In this document: one piece after another, positions 52,553 to 63,665 of the stretch | How positions within the stretch are numbered: the first letter of the stretch is position 1 | How the letters are laid out: each line of letters begins with the position of its first letter | Assembly (NCBI GenBank): GCA_946811185.2 | Contig: OX328096.1 | Span: 44,344,252-44,408,251, forward strand | Direction: 5' to 3' | From: Hippopus hippopus | Lineage: Eukaryota; Mollusca; Bivalvia; Cardiida; Cardiidae | DNA length: 64,000 nucleotides | Notes under the pieces: generated by a model | The model's input: the letters and a program-made list of their open reading frames with translations, nothing else | What the model was told of the DNA's origin: nothing | The model's database searches: none | Translations under genes and position numbers: made by a program

Positions 52553-52791
52553 GCCTTTTACAAAACGAAAAAAAAAGGAAACAGATTTTTTTCCGAATCA
52601 AAAGCATTTGCAGACGATAATATCAAAATTAATGTTACAGGAATTATGCAGTTTGGCAGTGAAAGAGTAGAAAACATTCTGGGAAAAGGAGAGAATACCG
52701 GTCACCAGCATTTTGTCCTATTCCCACGATGTATTCAAAAGTTTTCTCTCTCAATGTCGTTAAAAATCGGGATCGTGTGGCAAGGAGTTAA
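52553..52791 (+). mobile_element. MITE-B copy, diverged
   Basis: CTTTTACAAAACG left with an A run. Palindrome about 52671-52739 (GAGAATACCGGTCACCAGCA centre), right GGATCGTGTGGCAAGGAG then TTAA. Confidence 0.8.
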
Positions 52792-53081
52792 TCACTGAAC
52801 CACTCAACCCCTATCTCAAAGTGGGATTAACGAAAGCTTGCAATTTTGGTCGAGTCTTGTCACGCATCAACTATCTACGGATGGCCGAAATCTGCTTGGC
52901 CAAATATAAATTGAGGAACAAAAGTACAAAATTAGGAGGATAGTTGGATCGAAAAAGTGAGATCTAATTGTGAAGAAACTGACAGCAATTACTAGTAATC
53001 AAAGCTCATTGTTCAGCACTGAGCATTGTCCTTGCTCTTTCTCATTATGATGCAAGTACGACTCTTCCACTCGAATCTTAA

Positions 53082-53213
53082 CTTAACAACAATTTCATTA
53101 AATTGTCCAAATTCAAAGTATATGCAGCCGATAAATTAGTTGTGGCACAAATAATGGAATTTGCCTCAGAAATAGTAGAAACATATAGTGGGAAAAGGAG
53201 AAAATGCTGTTAC
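53082..53213 (+). mobile_element. MITE-B left half
   Basis: AACAACAATTTCATTAAATT to GTGGGAAAAGGAGAAAATGC, TGTTACTAG; cut at the centre. No right arm follows. Confidence 0.7.
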
Positions 53214-53506
53214 TAGACAAAATACTAGTACTTAACACGAAAACTATCTTTGCAGAAAAAACCCTCCCATCTACCCCTAATGAGTTCCTCTCCATTGAAT
53301 TTTATGTTATATGTACACGTCATGTAATTAATACGAATTTGTGAGTCTATGGAATGTTCTAAAATAATGAGTACGCTCGATTTAAAACGTATATATCTTC
53401 AACGGCTAGACTGAAACTCGATTCTAACGTTATTTGATAAATTATTTATAATTAAATAACTTTACCCATTTCCGAAAAATTACGACTTATTATTCCCCTA
53501 CAAATT

Positions 53507-53675
53507 GAAAGTCGCTTTTGAAAAAACATTGTGGGAAAATGAGCTGTTGCTTGTTACAAATAACTGCTCCTTTTCCAACATTATTGTTTGTATAATTTTC
53601 TTTACATATTTCTCCTATACGTCAGTTTACTACTTTGTGGTATGACTGAAAATAACTTGCATGGAAATGAGTTAA
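53507..53675 (-). mobile_element. MITE-B remnant
   Basis: TCGCTTTTGAAAAAACATTG and GGGAAAATGAGCTG, then AACTGCTCCTTTTCCAACAT; the ending has TTAA 53672-53675. The outer halves hardly match. Confidence 0.5.
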
Positions 53676-54627
53676 CCCTTTGATCCCTAAATCATGAAAT
53701 AAGCATAAGGTTCAATCTTTAACATTGACTACATTTTTGAAATATCAAGGCTTTAATGGTCAGGGTAAAACCTCTTGTGAGCATTTCAATTACCCAGATC
53801 AGACGCTAAATTCAAAATTTCCATCCTCATAATTATGTAATAATAAAAAGTCTACAATAAAACCATCGTTATAATAATCTCGATTGAGGAAGACTTCCCA
53901 TTTTATTCAGGGTTTCCAATTTTTTACATAACCAACGGTATCTCATGTCAAATTACGAAAAACTGATTAGTTTAATTGAAATAGACGACAGTTTTCCTGA
54001 ACGGTTCCCAATATGAATTATTCTGTCGCTTTCAATACGATGTAAAATTTCACATACTTTGAAATCCGAGATCGTGACAAAACACCTTGTCATCCTTCCC
54101 ATTCATTGGCTATCCTTTAACTAGTCTCCAAATAATGGAGAGTATCAAAGAAGGGAGATAATCAATTTGATCATATGTGACAGAGTGGAATGGTCGTCAT
54201 CTATCATTATCAATTTGAATATAAGATGAATGCAACTGTAATTACACTTCAAAATGCTTTTAAGTCTGTGAAAAACGGCTGTCTACTGGCTGACAGAGAG
54301 GAAGAAAGTTAAAGTCTATGTGTTATTATATTATGTCTGTCTTTGATTGATAGCCGTTTTGATCTCCTGAATTTGTTTCGTTATCGCGAAAATTGATTGC
54401 ATAAACGGGCGACTTTTCATTGTGCGCTGTGATTTGATGGATGGTTATTATGACATGGGGGAAGTGTAAATGAAAAACACATTCCACGCTCTCCACTGAG
54501 GAGTGATGAATTACCACCATTATTCTAGTCTTGGAAAGCCCGGTTCATACAATTCTTGTAATACTTGACGGCGCACGACAAAAGGAGAAACAATGCGGTT
54601 ATATTCATGTTGATCACAGATATGTAT
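53676..54627. other. Element-free interval of about 950 bp
   Basis: No recognised element. Includes AATTGATTGCATAAACGGGC and CGCTGTGATTTGATGGATGG (54390-54440). Coding potential not supported. Confidence 0.4.
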
Positions 54628-54847
54628 CTAACCCTTATCCTGCTTAAATAAGTGAATTGGAAATTTCAAGCCTATAAAAAAAATATATTTTGCTATTTCA
54701 AAGGTATTTTATTGGGGAAAAATATCTTCTCATCGGACAGTCGGACAGTGTAGATCCAAGATCAGACTGCACGTTCTGTGCAGTCTGATCTTGATCTGCA
54801 CTGTCCGCAAAAGGTCCGTAAGTCGCGCTTAGCAGCCTAGGGGTTAA
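54628..54847 (-). mobile_element. MITE-A copy, full length
   Basis: CTAACCCTTATCCTGCTTAA to TTAGCAGCCTAGGGGTTAA. GGACAGTCGGACAGTGTAG shows an 8-bp duplication at the palindrome edge (about 54736-54754). Confidence 0.9.
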
Positions 54848-54901
54848 TTTGACAAGGTGTCCATGTTATTTCCTGTCCTTATGTATGCACTATTGCACTG
54901 T

Positions 54902-55130
54902 GGTAAATCCCTACCAGACGACAAAATTTTGTCATGTCTAACTTGGACGTATTAGCAGACGACAAATTAAATCTAGCTCAAATGATGGCATTGGTCTTCT
55001 TTCGGGTAGCAAACATTGTAGGAAAAGGAGAAAATGCTGGTAACCAGCATTTTCTCCTTTTCTCACAAAGTTTTAAAATATTTTCTCCGTCAAGGTCGTT
55101 GGAACTCGGGATGGTGCGGTAAAGTGTTAG
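54902..55130 (+). mobile_element. MITE-B copy
   Basis: AAATCCCTACCAGACGAC left, palindrome about 55011-55075, right GGATGGTGCGGTAAAGTGTT. Confidence 0.85.
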
Positions 55131-55332
55131 TAAGACTGTGCAAAATTCGGCGAATAACGACATGGCTCTTTCAAGTTAAGACGCACTAATTAATATTACA
55201 ATTTCTGTCAAACAGTGTAATATTGTTCTTGTTTGACATTGATGGCATCAGTGGAATGTTCTGGAGAACATGTTGAATTTGTCAACGTTCTTTGTACAGG
55301 AAAGAGCGTCGTCTCCGTTCCGGCTTGACTTT

Positions 55333-55532
55333 TATATGGCCTGCAACACGCAAAAAGGGGCATTCGGACATTTGCGTAAAGCGTCGTCTCGGATCAGCCT
55401 GCGCAGTCCGCGCAGGCCAATCCGAAACGACACTGTCCGTTTTTATGTAATTTTCTGTTTTGCGCAAGTCTATTGAAGAACAAAATCTAATGTAGTTCGA
55501 ATGCCCCTTTTCGCGTGTTGCAAGCCATATAA
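55333..55532 (+). mobile_element. MITE-D copy lacking its second palindrome
   Basis: TATGGCCTGCAACACGC left, first palindrome about 55389-55434, then CAAAATCTAATGTAG jumps to TTCGAATGCCCCTTTTCGCG. The second palindrome is exactly what is missing. Confidence 0.8.
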
Positions 55533-57387
55533 GATTGGCCAAGGGTATGCTCTGTATCCTTGGTGCAGGTCGTTCTAGTCCTATATACTATATAAAGGAA
55601 TTTTCATTCGCCGACTTGAATCATTTGTAGAAAAAAACGTGATGAGAAGACATGAAATGGAATCATTAAGAAGGACAGAGGTTGATAAAAAGACGTGAAA
55701 TGTGCGTTACTCATACATTCGTAATAAACTATGAAACCACACTCCCTTTCTCTTTTGTCGTATGCACCAAACATTCATGATTAAGTTATCTTTTCTGAAT
55801 TTAAATCAAGCTTTATAACCGACTGAGACGCAAAGTCTAAGCCTATGGATGTCTAATTTGAAATTTCACACGGAATGTGTAAACGCGGACATTGCTTCCA
55901 TAGATTTGCATCATTGGATTTGGGCATATTTATTTAAGTGAGTTAAAACAGCTTTACTTTAGAACAAGAATGATCTGTTGTAACGAGAAAACAAGTCTGA
56001 TAAACTAGAATCTTAAGTCTAAAGATTTTTTTTTTCGCCGAAGTATATAGTAATACCACACAGCAATAGACTACATGTATTTCCTTGGTTTTACTAGAAC
56101 GAAGTTAGGAATCTTTGATGTCGTGGCTAAGGACAATCCAATATAACTTGCTCCGTCAGAGGATATCGAACCTACATTCTCTGTATACAAATCAAACACC
56201 AGGAGGACCATGAAAGCTATTTGTTTCAGCAACTTTTCTCAACTTTGTATTGACCCAATATTTCATATTCTTTTGTGTGCATCTTACCAGTGCAGCAATT
56301 AATGTCAACATTTTCCTCCTCAGACATTTGCCAATTTGAGTAAGAAACGTGCTTCGAATAATAAATGAACTTTTATGTATGCGCAATGGGTACGTATTTT
56401 AAAATTCACAGTTGTCTTGCGTGATCTGGACGCAAATTTAAATACAATTTAATTGAATAGTGTCCTTCGTGGAACATCTGCTTATATTAAAAGAACATTA
56501 TTCTAACATCAAAAGAGCCAAATATGGCGTTTAGATTTCATACTTTTAAATTCATTTGTCAAATTTTCCAATTTTCTTGGTAATTTACCGTCAAGTAAAT
56601 AACCCACAACTATGCCATTTAGCTTGATTTATAGACAGTTTAAACCGGTACTTGTGAAAAAGCGACCAGCGTTGCATGCATAGAATAATCAACCACGATA
56701 GCAAATAATTACAACATATTTTTTCATCCTTTGCATCTCGCGATAGTTTTAGCTCTAATTGGTAAAGAGACATAAAGAAAACATTAGAAAATACGGACAC
56801 TTACTTACTTTTGATTGGTTTATAAAAAGTCGAACAATATTAATATTTTCACGTATTGTTATAGCTTCCAATGGTGGCCTTCACGTAAGTAATATCAGAA
56901 TGTGCTTAGTGCAATTTGATAGACTTTTGATCGACAGAACTGAACGGGATAGAATAAAGGCTGAATTAAGTAGCAATTCACACAATTACGGTCAAAAGAA
57001 ACGTGACGTTTGGCCAGCTTCATCTCATTTTTCAATGAAACTTTCGCAGTTCTGAATAGACATGCCGGCTCCCGTTTTATTACACATGGCTCTAGGTTTC
57101 ATCGCACGATTATTTATGAGTTATTGTTAAATCGAGTTCCGAGAACTTAGTGTTTTTTTGTTTCCATTATGCTATACATCATCTGATGGAACACTTTACA
57201 CAGCATTACGGGCAGGAATATCGAGAAATATGGTTGGACCAATGTTAAAGAAATTCCCTTCCATAGATGATTTTTTTTGCGTCTTAAGGCGGCCATCTAC
57301 TGGAAGCATTGTGGGAAAAGGTGTAATATTTTCCTATCAAAATATTTTCATTTCAATTCATATTTTTAACGCAGAATAGATTTTATC
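55533..57387. other. Interval of 1.85 kb with one weak SINE trace
   Basis: At about 56130-56215, minus strand, GTAGGTTCGATATCCTC resembles a B box and ATTGTCCTTAGCCACGAC a SINE middle. A partial MITE-B arm (AGCATTGTGGGAAAAGGTGT) is at 57305. Frames at 56759-57055 and 57158-57379 lack similarity. Confidence 0.35.
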
Positions 57388-57608
57388 ATTTACCACTCAA
57401 GTCTGCGTTCCAACAACCGTGAAGAGGAAGGCTTTTGGAAATATTCTTGGAATAGGAGAAAATTCTGGTAACCAGCATTCTCTCCTTTTCCCACAATATT
57501 TTCATCCCCTTCAAAGACACATTCCAAAACTTGAGCTACGTTTGATATTTTCTGCAAATGCTTTCAAAAAGGGGGAGTCTAAGATTTTGTTGTCTGGTAA
57601 AGAGTTAA
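57388..57608 (-). mobile_element. MITE-B copy
   Basis: CATTTACCACTCAAGTCTGC left, palindrome about 57442-57502, right TTTTGTTGTCTGGTAAAGAG then TTAA 57605-57608. Confidence 0.85.
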
Positions 57609-58734
57609 CCACATTTTATACGAACGTTTTCAAAGCCGTCTATTGAAACTTTTGTTTCAGGAGGCAAGGGTCAATAAAATAAAGAAACACATAGTAAAAC
57701 AACTATGACACCCAGACCGTTTTCAAGTCATCCAGAACGTGATAAATGGAAGTGCTCTTGTGTATATGACATAAAGATAAGCAGATGAGAGTCTGACAAT
57801 TTCATTGTGGAGCTAAGAGTTCTACCTTTATGTACCAACCGCTTTCGAGATACTCGATTCAAGAGCAGACTTAAAGCTGAATTTGTAACTTATAACGGTT
57901 ATGTTATATTTCATTCATTTGAAAAAAATATCTAAATGTAAAAAAAAGGTTGAAAGAGAGAGGAATTCGCATGATTTCGCAAACTTGTTTACAAAGTGTA
58001 TGTTGCTATATGCATCTTGTTGGTGGCTACTCTCGTGAAGGATAAGGGGTAAGGTTGAAGTTCTGGGCGTCCATGTTAAAATGTAATTATCTAATAATTT
58101 ACGTTGTAGCCTGTTCGGCAATAGAGCTACATGTCATTCTAGAAAATATTTATTACATTTTCCAGCCATAAATAAGAATTAATGTTGCATCACTTTAAAT
58201 CAAAATGGTAATTTCATATTGGTTTTCTTTGAGGGGCGCGTTCCCACAAGGGTCATCATAAATATCGCTGAACAATAAACAGGAAGATGGTTTATATTAA
58301 ATGTCATGCTAAATACACGTTATAATAATAAAACATGATCGTGCCGATAAAAAGACCGGAGAAAAGTTATACCCTTGTGCAAACTGGTAACGACTGCATA
58401 CATTGTTGGTGGTAGGAGCATGCGCATTGCGGCTTTCTTTGGGGGGTTGGTCTTCCAAACCTTTTTAGCGTGATGTAAATATAGTGGAGCAGACTCGCAG
58501 GGCTAAATATATAATCATAGCTGGCATATCCGAATGTTCATGGCTGAAACTTATTTTTGCGTATATTTCAGACGAACCGTGATCTTTGTTCAACACTGTC
58601 TGATATTTTGGAAGATACTCTAGAAGAATTTTCAAAAAGCCTGAAAGTTGTACATAGTTTATTTGTATGTTGCCTGATAATGCCAATATTATTTTTTTCT
58701 TTTTAAATTTGATATAAGGGATTAAAGTAACAAT
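57609..58734. other. Element-free interval of 1.1 kb
   Basis: No recognised element. A 92-codon minus-strand frame (58465-58743) has no similarity. Confidence 0.4.
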
Positions 58735-59085
58735 AAAGCCCAAAAGTAAACAAATTGGGTGTTTAAATGCATTTAAATTTATATCATACCAGTATGGAAA
58801 CTATTGTGTAGATGACAGTCTGTCATTGTATGGTCGGTCCAAGTGTTAGTCGCTGACAGAGAAATTAATTTCAAAACTAGGTTAAAACCTTCCAGGTAGA
58901 GCTCTGTGTCTGTTGTTTACTTTTTGCCTAATTTTAAAATTCTTTTTTCTGCCAGCGACTAACACATGGCCCGACCACACGATAACAGACTATCATCTCC
59001 ACAATATTTCCATTCTTTCAAATGGTATGATTTAGATTTAAATGTATTATGGCACCTCCTTTGATATTTTGGCCTCTACTGGGCC
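58735..59085. mobile_element. Foldback element with about 130-bp arms
   Basis: Left: TAAATGCATTTAAATTTATA, ATCATACCAGTATGGAAAC, GTGTAGATGACAGTCTGTCA, GTGTTAGTCGCTGACAG. Right: the complements in reverse order, with CTGCCAGCGACTAACACATG, CAGACTATCATCTCCACAAT and GGTATGATTTAGATTTAAAT. The arms are diverged at perhaps one base in six. The spacer (about 58862-58952) is AT-rich. Weaker similarity continues outward to about 58735 and 59085. No coding capacity. Confidence 0.75.
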
Positions 59086-59560
59086 TTTAACAATTTCACT
59101 AGTTATATCTGATCAATCATCCATGTTGTAAAATTCGCTTTTGCCTGGACACATTAAACTCTTGCCTGTTTCTTCAACAGTTTTCACAAATCGTTTTAGA
59201 TTTAATTCTCATTCTAAATTCGCAGACTAGTAGCCTGACTGGATGTGACAGAACGTCTTAGCCAATGAGATTGATTGTTTTGGAATTCAGCCGATAGGCC
59301 CAGACAAATCCTATCGGACAATGGAAAGTTTTGTCTTGGTGTTTGAATTTGACCAAGATTTTGACTGGCAAATACAGAACCTGGTCACACTGAATACAGG
59401 TTGATTGGGTTGTAAAGATTAAGTGAGTAAATAGAAGCACTTTGTCGACAAATTCCGACAAAAAATACATATAAAAAATATCTGGCTCTCCGGTCACAAC
59501 TTCCAATAATTAATGTAGAATTTAGAAGAACAAATTCAGGTTTTGGCGAAAAACAAAACT
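59086..59560. other. Unassigned interval
   Basis: AGCCTGACTGGATGTGACAG and AACGTCTTAGCC (59231) resemble AGCCTGGACAGAACGTCTAA at 51439, a possible minor repeat. Nothing else seen. Confidence 0.35.
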
Positions 59561-59775
59561 TTACCCTTTGGTTGCTTAGAGCAACTCAAAGACCTTTTGT
59601 GGACAGCGTAGATCAAGATCAGGCTGCACAGAAAGTGCGGTATAATCTTGGATCCACAATGTCCGATGAGGTGATATTTTACAATCAATAAATACTAGTA
59701 ACTATGAAATAATATTTAGATTATTATTATCGACTAGAAAGTTTTATTTAATTCATTTAGAAGGTTAAGGTTTAA
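59561..59775 (+). mobile_element. MITE-A copy, diverged
   Basis: TTACCCTTTGGTTGCTTAGA left, palindrome about 59600-59665 (CACAGAAAGTGCGGTATAAT), right GAAGGTTAAGGTTTAA. Confidence 0.85.
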
Positions 59776-60046
59776 TAGTTTTCTTTGCAACAAATTGCTT
59801 TCTTTATATATGATTGCTTATCTCTGGAATAAATACTTTGTTCGAAAGGATGGATCATAGTATTAGTTTGGTGTAGGCAAAGAAATAACGCTTTCGTTTT
59901 ATCAAAATCTTGTGTCTCGTGTATCCTTGAGCGGAGATTGAACTGTCACCTCCCACGTTGTAAAATTCCCATGGTATTCTGGTTATGAGGATCATTTTGC
60001 CTGTATATCAAGTAAAATCTAGCTGATATGTAATACAAACCAGGGT

Positions 60047-60192
60047 CTGTGTTCATCAACCGTGCTAAATTGCTTTCTCAGTGTAGTTCTCAAGAGTTTC
60101 CTAAATTTGAAAGCAACACAAGTTCTGATTGGCTATACCAAATTTAGAATCAGACAAAGAATACAACTGAGAACGGTTAGTAAATACCAGCC
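60047..60192. mobile_element. Repeat E copy
   Basis: CCAGGGTCTGTGTTCATCAA left, AAGTTCTGATTGGCTATACC in the centre, GAGAACGGTTAGTAAATACC right. The second palindrome arm is deleted. Confidence 0.65.
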
Positions 60193-61130
60193 CAGGGTTC
60201 TTTTACGGCTCTGCGATTATGGATTTGAAAAATAGTAATATGGGTTTCTGGTTCGATCCCAGGTTGTGGCGTCGGTACAATAAGAGTATTTTTATGCAGG
60301 GCGCTCGACCATTACTAGAAAAACTTAGGAAAAGCGTCAGTCAGTTAGATGTCGCTTTGATATGATTGAAAAATTGTTTGAAAATGATCAAGACAAATAA
60401 ACAAGTGTAACACAGCCAACGAAATAAAAACTACATAACGCTGCAAGGTATGTAACAGAAATGATTAGAAAAATTCTAATTTAAACTCCACATATCCCAT
60501 GGGTGCCTCACGCCAATCAAAATGGTTCGTGCTCTAGCGATAAGTACCTGTAATTTACGTTCATATCGCGCTTCGTTAGCTGATCTCTGCCATTAAACTA
60601 ATTTTTATCACTTATAGGCACCAACGTAGAGACTTCAAAGCAAATCTTTGAATACCAGCAGATAAAGGCCCTTACAATTTCAAACTAAAAAGGTCCTGAG
60701 AGGGCAAATTTTTGGGGAGGGTTTTAACATTAATATAATGGCGTTGGTAACTCGATATCACTTGAGACTGTCAGCCGTAAAATTTTATGTCGTACCATCA
60801 AAATATAGCTTACACGTTTGGACAATAACACCCTTCAACGGGAACTATTAGCTATAGAAAAGATCAATATGTTACGAGGAAGGGGTCGAACCAGGGTCGT
60901 GGGTCCGGTCATACCATAATCAAACATTAAATGATAGGTGAGGGGACGAGGCACAGAAAGAAGCCGTACCTGTAAACTGATTGTTAGGTACCCTCTATAC
61001 AACGCCGAAAGCATTAGAAACACTTCAAGAGAAATAGGCCAACGATAGTTTTTGTTTTTGAGACTTATTACACAAAAAGAGTCGAAGCGAAATAAGATAT
61101 TGCTGCTTTAATTGCACATAATTATTTTCT
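60193..61130. other. Interval with weak B-box-like motifs
   Basis: CTGGTTCGATCCCAGG (60247, plus) and GTCGAACCAGGG (60885, minus) are B-box-like but lack A boxes. No element is established. Confidence 0.3.
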
Positions 61131-61357
61131 TTAACTCTTTACCGAACGGCAAAATTTTAGACTGGCGCAAATTGTAGGCATTTGCAGACGACACAATAAA
61201 TGTGACTAAAATTGAAATTTGTTTTGGGAAGGGTAGAGAACATTGTGGGAAAAGGAAAAAATGCCGGTTACCAGCATTTTCTCTTTTTCCCATAATGTTT
61301 TTAAAAGTCTTCCCTTTCAGGATTATTAAAAGTCAGGATTGTGTGGTAAACGGTTAA
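61131..61357 (+). mobile_element. MITE-B copy, full length
   Basis: TTAACTCTTTACCGAACGG left, palindrome about 61239-61302, right GTGGTAAACGGTTAA with TTAA 61354-61357. Confidence 0.9.
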
Positions 61358-61432
61358 TGTAGTCAGCGAAATCATTGTCAAGGGCATGCCCCCATGCAAC
61401 ACATTTGCAGAAGACAAATTCGAAAACTTTTT

Positions 61433-61637
61433 TTAACTTTAAAGCTGCTGAGCGCAACTCAAGGACGGTTTTGCGGACAGTGTAAATAAGATTAGACTGC
61501 ATAGAACATGCAGTCTGATCTTGGATCTACACTGTCCGATAAGGAGATATTTTTCCGTACAAAACAACTTTGAAATAGGAAGATTGTGGTTTTTACTGTC
61601 TGGTTGAAGATTTCATTTAACTTATTTAGCAGGTATG
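61433..61637 (+). mobile_element. MITE-A copy
   Basis: TTAACTTTAAAGCTGCTGAG left, palindrome about 61473-61538, right TTAACTTATTTAGCAGG; the last bases are lost. Confidence 0.85.
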
Positions 61638-61726
61638 TGGACAATAAAAACCAGCAAAAAATGTTTGTTGGAAGAGCCTTTAGCAGGAATTTATGAGTTA
61701 AGTTCTAAAATGGATTTAAACTTGGT

Positions 61727-61950
61727 CTAACTCTTTACCAAACAACGAAATGTTAGATTCGACCATAGTCAATGCTCTTGGAGACAACAAAAGTGGCTAA
61801 GAGGATGAAGTTTGCCTCTGAAAAGGTAGAAAACATAGTGGAAAAGGGAGAACATGCATGTTACAAGCATTTTCTCCTTTTCCTACAGTTTTTTTGAAAA
61901 GATGTCTTTCTCGGGGTAGATGAACAAACTGTAAACGGTTATAAGGTTAA
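61727..61950 (+). mobile_element. MITE-B copy
   Basis: CTAACTCTTTACCAAACAAC left, palindrome about 61832-61893 (AACATGCATGTTACAAGCAT centre), right ACGGTTATAAGG then TTAA. Confidence 0.8.
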
Positions 61951-61956
61951 AATCCA

Positions 61957-62118
61957 AGATCGTATAAACCAACTATGCGAAATTCCATCCATTTACATTT
62001 AGACAGAAGTATAATTTCTGACTGACCATCATCTGGTTTAACCAATCAGAAATTGTGTTACTTTAAAATCAAGAAAGTTATTGGGAATTCGACTAGGAAA
62101 ACACAATTTAGCATTGTT
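61957..62118. mobile_element. Repeat E copy, diverged
   Basis: TTTCTGACTGACCATCATCT then GGTTTAACCAATCAGAAATT at the centre; outer ends weak. Confidence 0.6.
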
Positions 62119-62279
62119 TTGGAATACGAACTCAGAATGCGAAGACGTGGCGGGTATTTATCAAGCTTCTTTTCAAAGTGCACTAGAGGACTAGATTTGC
62201 AGGACAGGAGTTAATGGACATTCTATAAAATACCAAACAACCGTTTTCTCTTCTTAGAAGACAAATGAACGAGTAACAG

Positions 62280-62495
62280 TTAACTCTCTACCAGACGACA
62301 AAAATTCAGTGCTTTCCAAATTGATTCCCTTCGCAGACAACAAATGAATGTGAAATTTCTCTTGGACAGGTTAGAAAACATTTAGGAAAGGCCCCGGGAT
62401 ACTGATTACCAACATTTTTTGCTTTTCCCAAAATCTTTTCAGAAGCCTTCTTTGTCCGGGCCATTTAAACACGATATTGTGTGGTAAAAGTTTAG
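62280..62495 (+). mobile_element. MITE-B copy abutting MITE-A
   Basis: TTAACTCTCTACCAGACGAC left. Palindrome degraded (GGCCCCGGGATACTGATTAC). Right GATATTGTGTGGTAAAAG runs directly into the MITE-A start. Confidence 0.75.
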
Positions 62496-62699
62496 CCCTT
62501 GGGCTGCTAAGCGCGACTCACTGACCTTTTGCGGATGGTGTAGATCAAGATCAGACTGCACAGAACGTGCAGTCTGATCTTGGATCTACACCATCCGATA
62601 AGGAGATATCTTTCCCCCAAACTACCTTTCAAATAGTATGGGTTTTTTACTGTCTGCGTGAAAGTTTCATTTGAAGTTAATTGGCAGGATAAATGTTAA
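62492..62699 (+). mobile_element. MITE-A, reference copy
   Basis: This 208-bp copy shows the family plan. Left end TTTAGCCCTTGGGCTGCTAA (most copies TTAACCCTTA), GCGCGACTCACTGACCTTTT, then a palindrome with arms 62532-62561 and 62567-62597 around the loop AGAAC. AT-rich sequence follows (AAAGTTTCATTTGAAG) to GCAGGATAAATGTTAA. Terminal repeats (TTAACCCTTA then CTGCTAA) are about 17 bp with mismatches, and the target is TTAA, as for piggyBac-like elements (inference). Unusually, this copy reads GGATGGTG in one arm and the matching CACCATCC in the other, where other copies have GGACAGTG and CACTGTCC. Confidence 0.9.
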
Positions 62700-63535
62700 A
62701 ACAAGAAAAGACAAAAACGGAAAACGTAAAGCATGATAATAACAACCTATTTGTGTCTTCAGTGAAATATACTCTTTGAATTTCGAATTCGATTGTGTTA
62801 CGGCGCGACAATGCAATCATAATCGAATAGATATTGGTGGAATTTGATCTTTCGAAGATCGATAAAGAAATACTCGTAGATAATTATGATATCAATTTGT
62901 CATGATTTATTGTTTCTGAGTCATTTGATTTTTTCAGAAGGTCTGAATTAACGATTGACATTATCATACGTAAAATTTGATTATTCATGCGACATAGCAA
63001 AAAGGAATGGTTTGTAGGTTGTCTTGCTTTATTTCAGGTTTGTGCCTCCGCGAAAACGTCACTTTATTTATCTGCAGTGACATGTAATTGACCACATCGT
63101 AGTGTAAGGGGGAATAGCTCAAAATGATATATTTTCTCATCATTTCGTCATATTCTTTTCTTGAAGTTTCACACCTAAAATATATCAGAAGACTTTGAGG
63201 GAATCCCTGTATATAATGGATCAACATGAGTTGAAGTTAGAACAACAACAACCTTATGACGAAATGAGAAATCGCTCGTTACAGGCTTTTTTTATCGCAA
63301 AGTTTTCAAAAATGATTTGCTGGAAGACAAAATTTCGTCCGCAGTTGTTAACGTGCTATTCTCTGTAGTCCCAAATGTTGCAGGTTTAGGATTGATTGAC
63401 TGACTGCTTGGTGGACTGATTAATAATCTATTGATCAATTGATTCATCGATCTATTGCTTCATTGGTTGAATGATCAAATGATTTTTATGTTGCTTTAAA
63501 AAATGTTTTATCCGTATGGCGGAACCTCACTTTTG
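62700..63535. other. Unassigned interval
   Basis: A MITE-B-like trace (ATGAGAAATCGCTCGTTACA) is at 63263. GATTGATTGACTGACTGCTT and similar ATTGA-type runs lie at 63390-63480. No gene. Confidence 0.35.
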
Positions 63536-63539
63536 TATG

Positions 63540-63665
63540 TGTTTCTAGCTTTGACCGGTTCTATTCCGAGGTCGTGAAACGTCTTGCCCAGGATCCTTCC
63601 ACAAAATACTTCCGACGCAGGTGAGAATTGAACCCAGAACCTAACTGTGTGTTCTTTATATGTAT
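63540..63665 (-). mobile_element. Decayed SINE fragment
   Basis: On the minus strand AGGTTCTGGGTTCAATTCTC (B-box region) is followed by GGAAGGATCCTGGGCAAGAC, similar to the TCCTTGGGCAA middle of the SINE at 4.5 kb. A box and tail not recognisable. Confidence 0.5.

Noticed and set aside
59925..59990. Minus-strand tRNA-like B box (GAGATTGAACTGTCACC)
   Set aside because: No A box, no SINE body; the match is too short.
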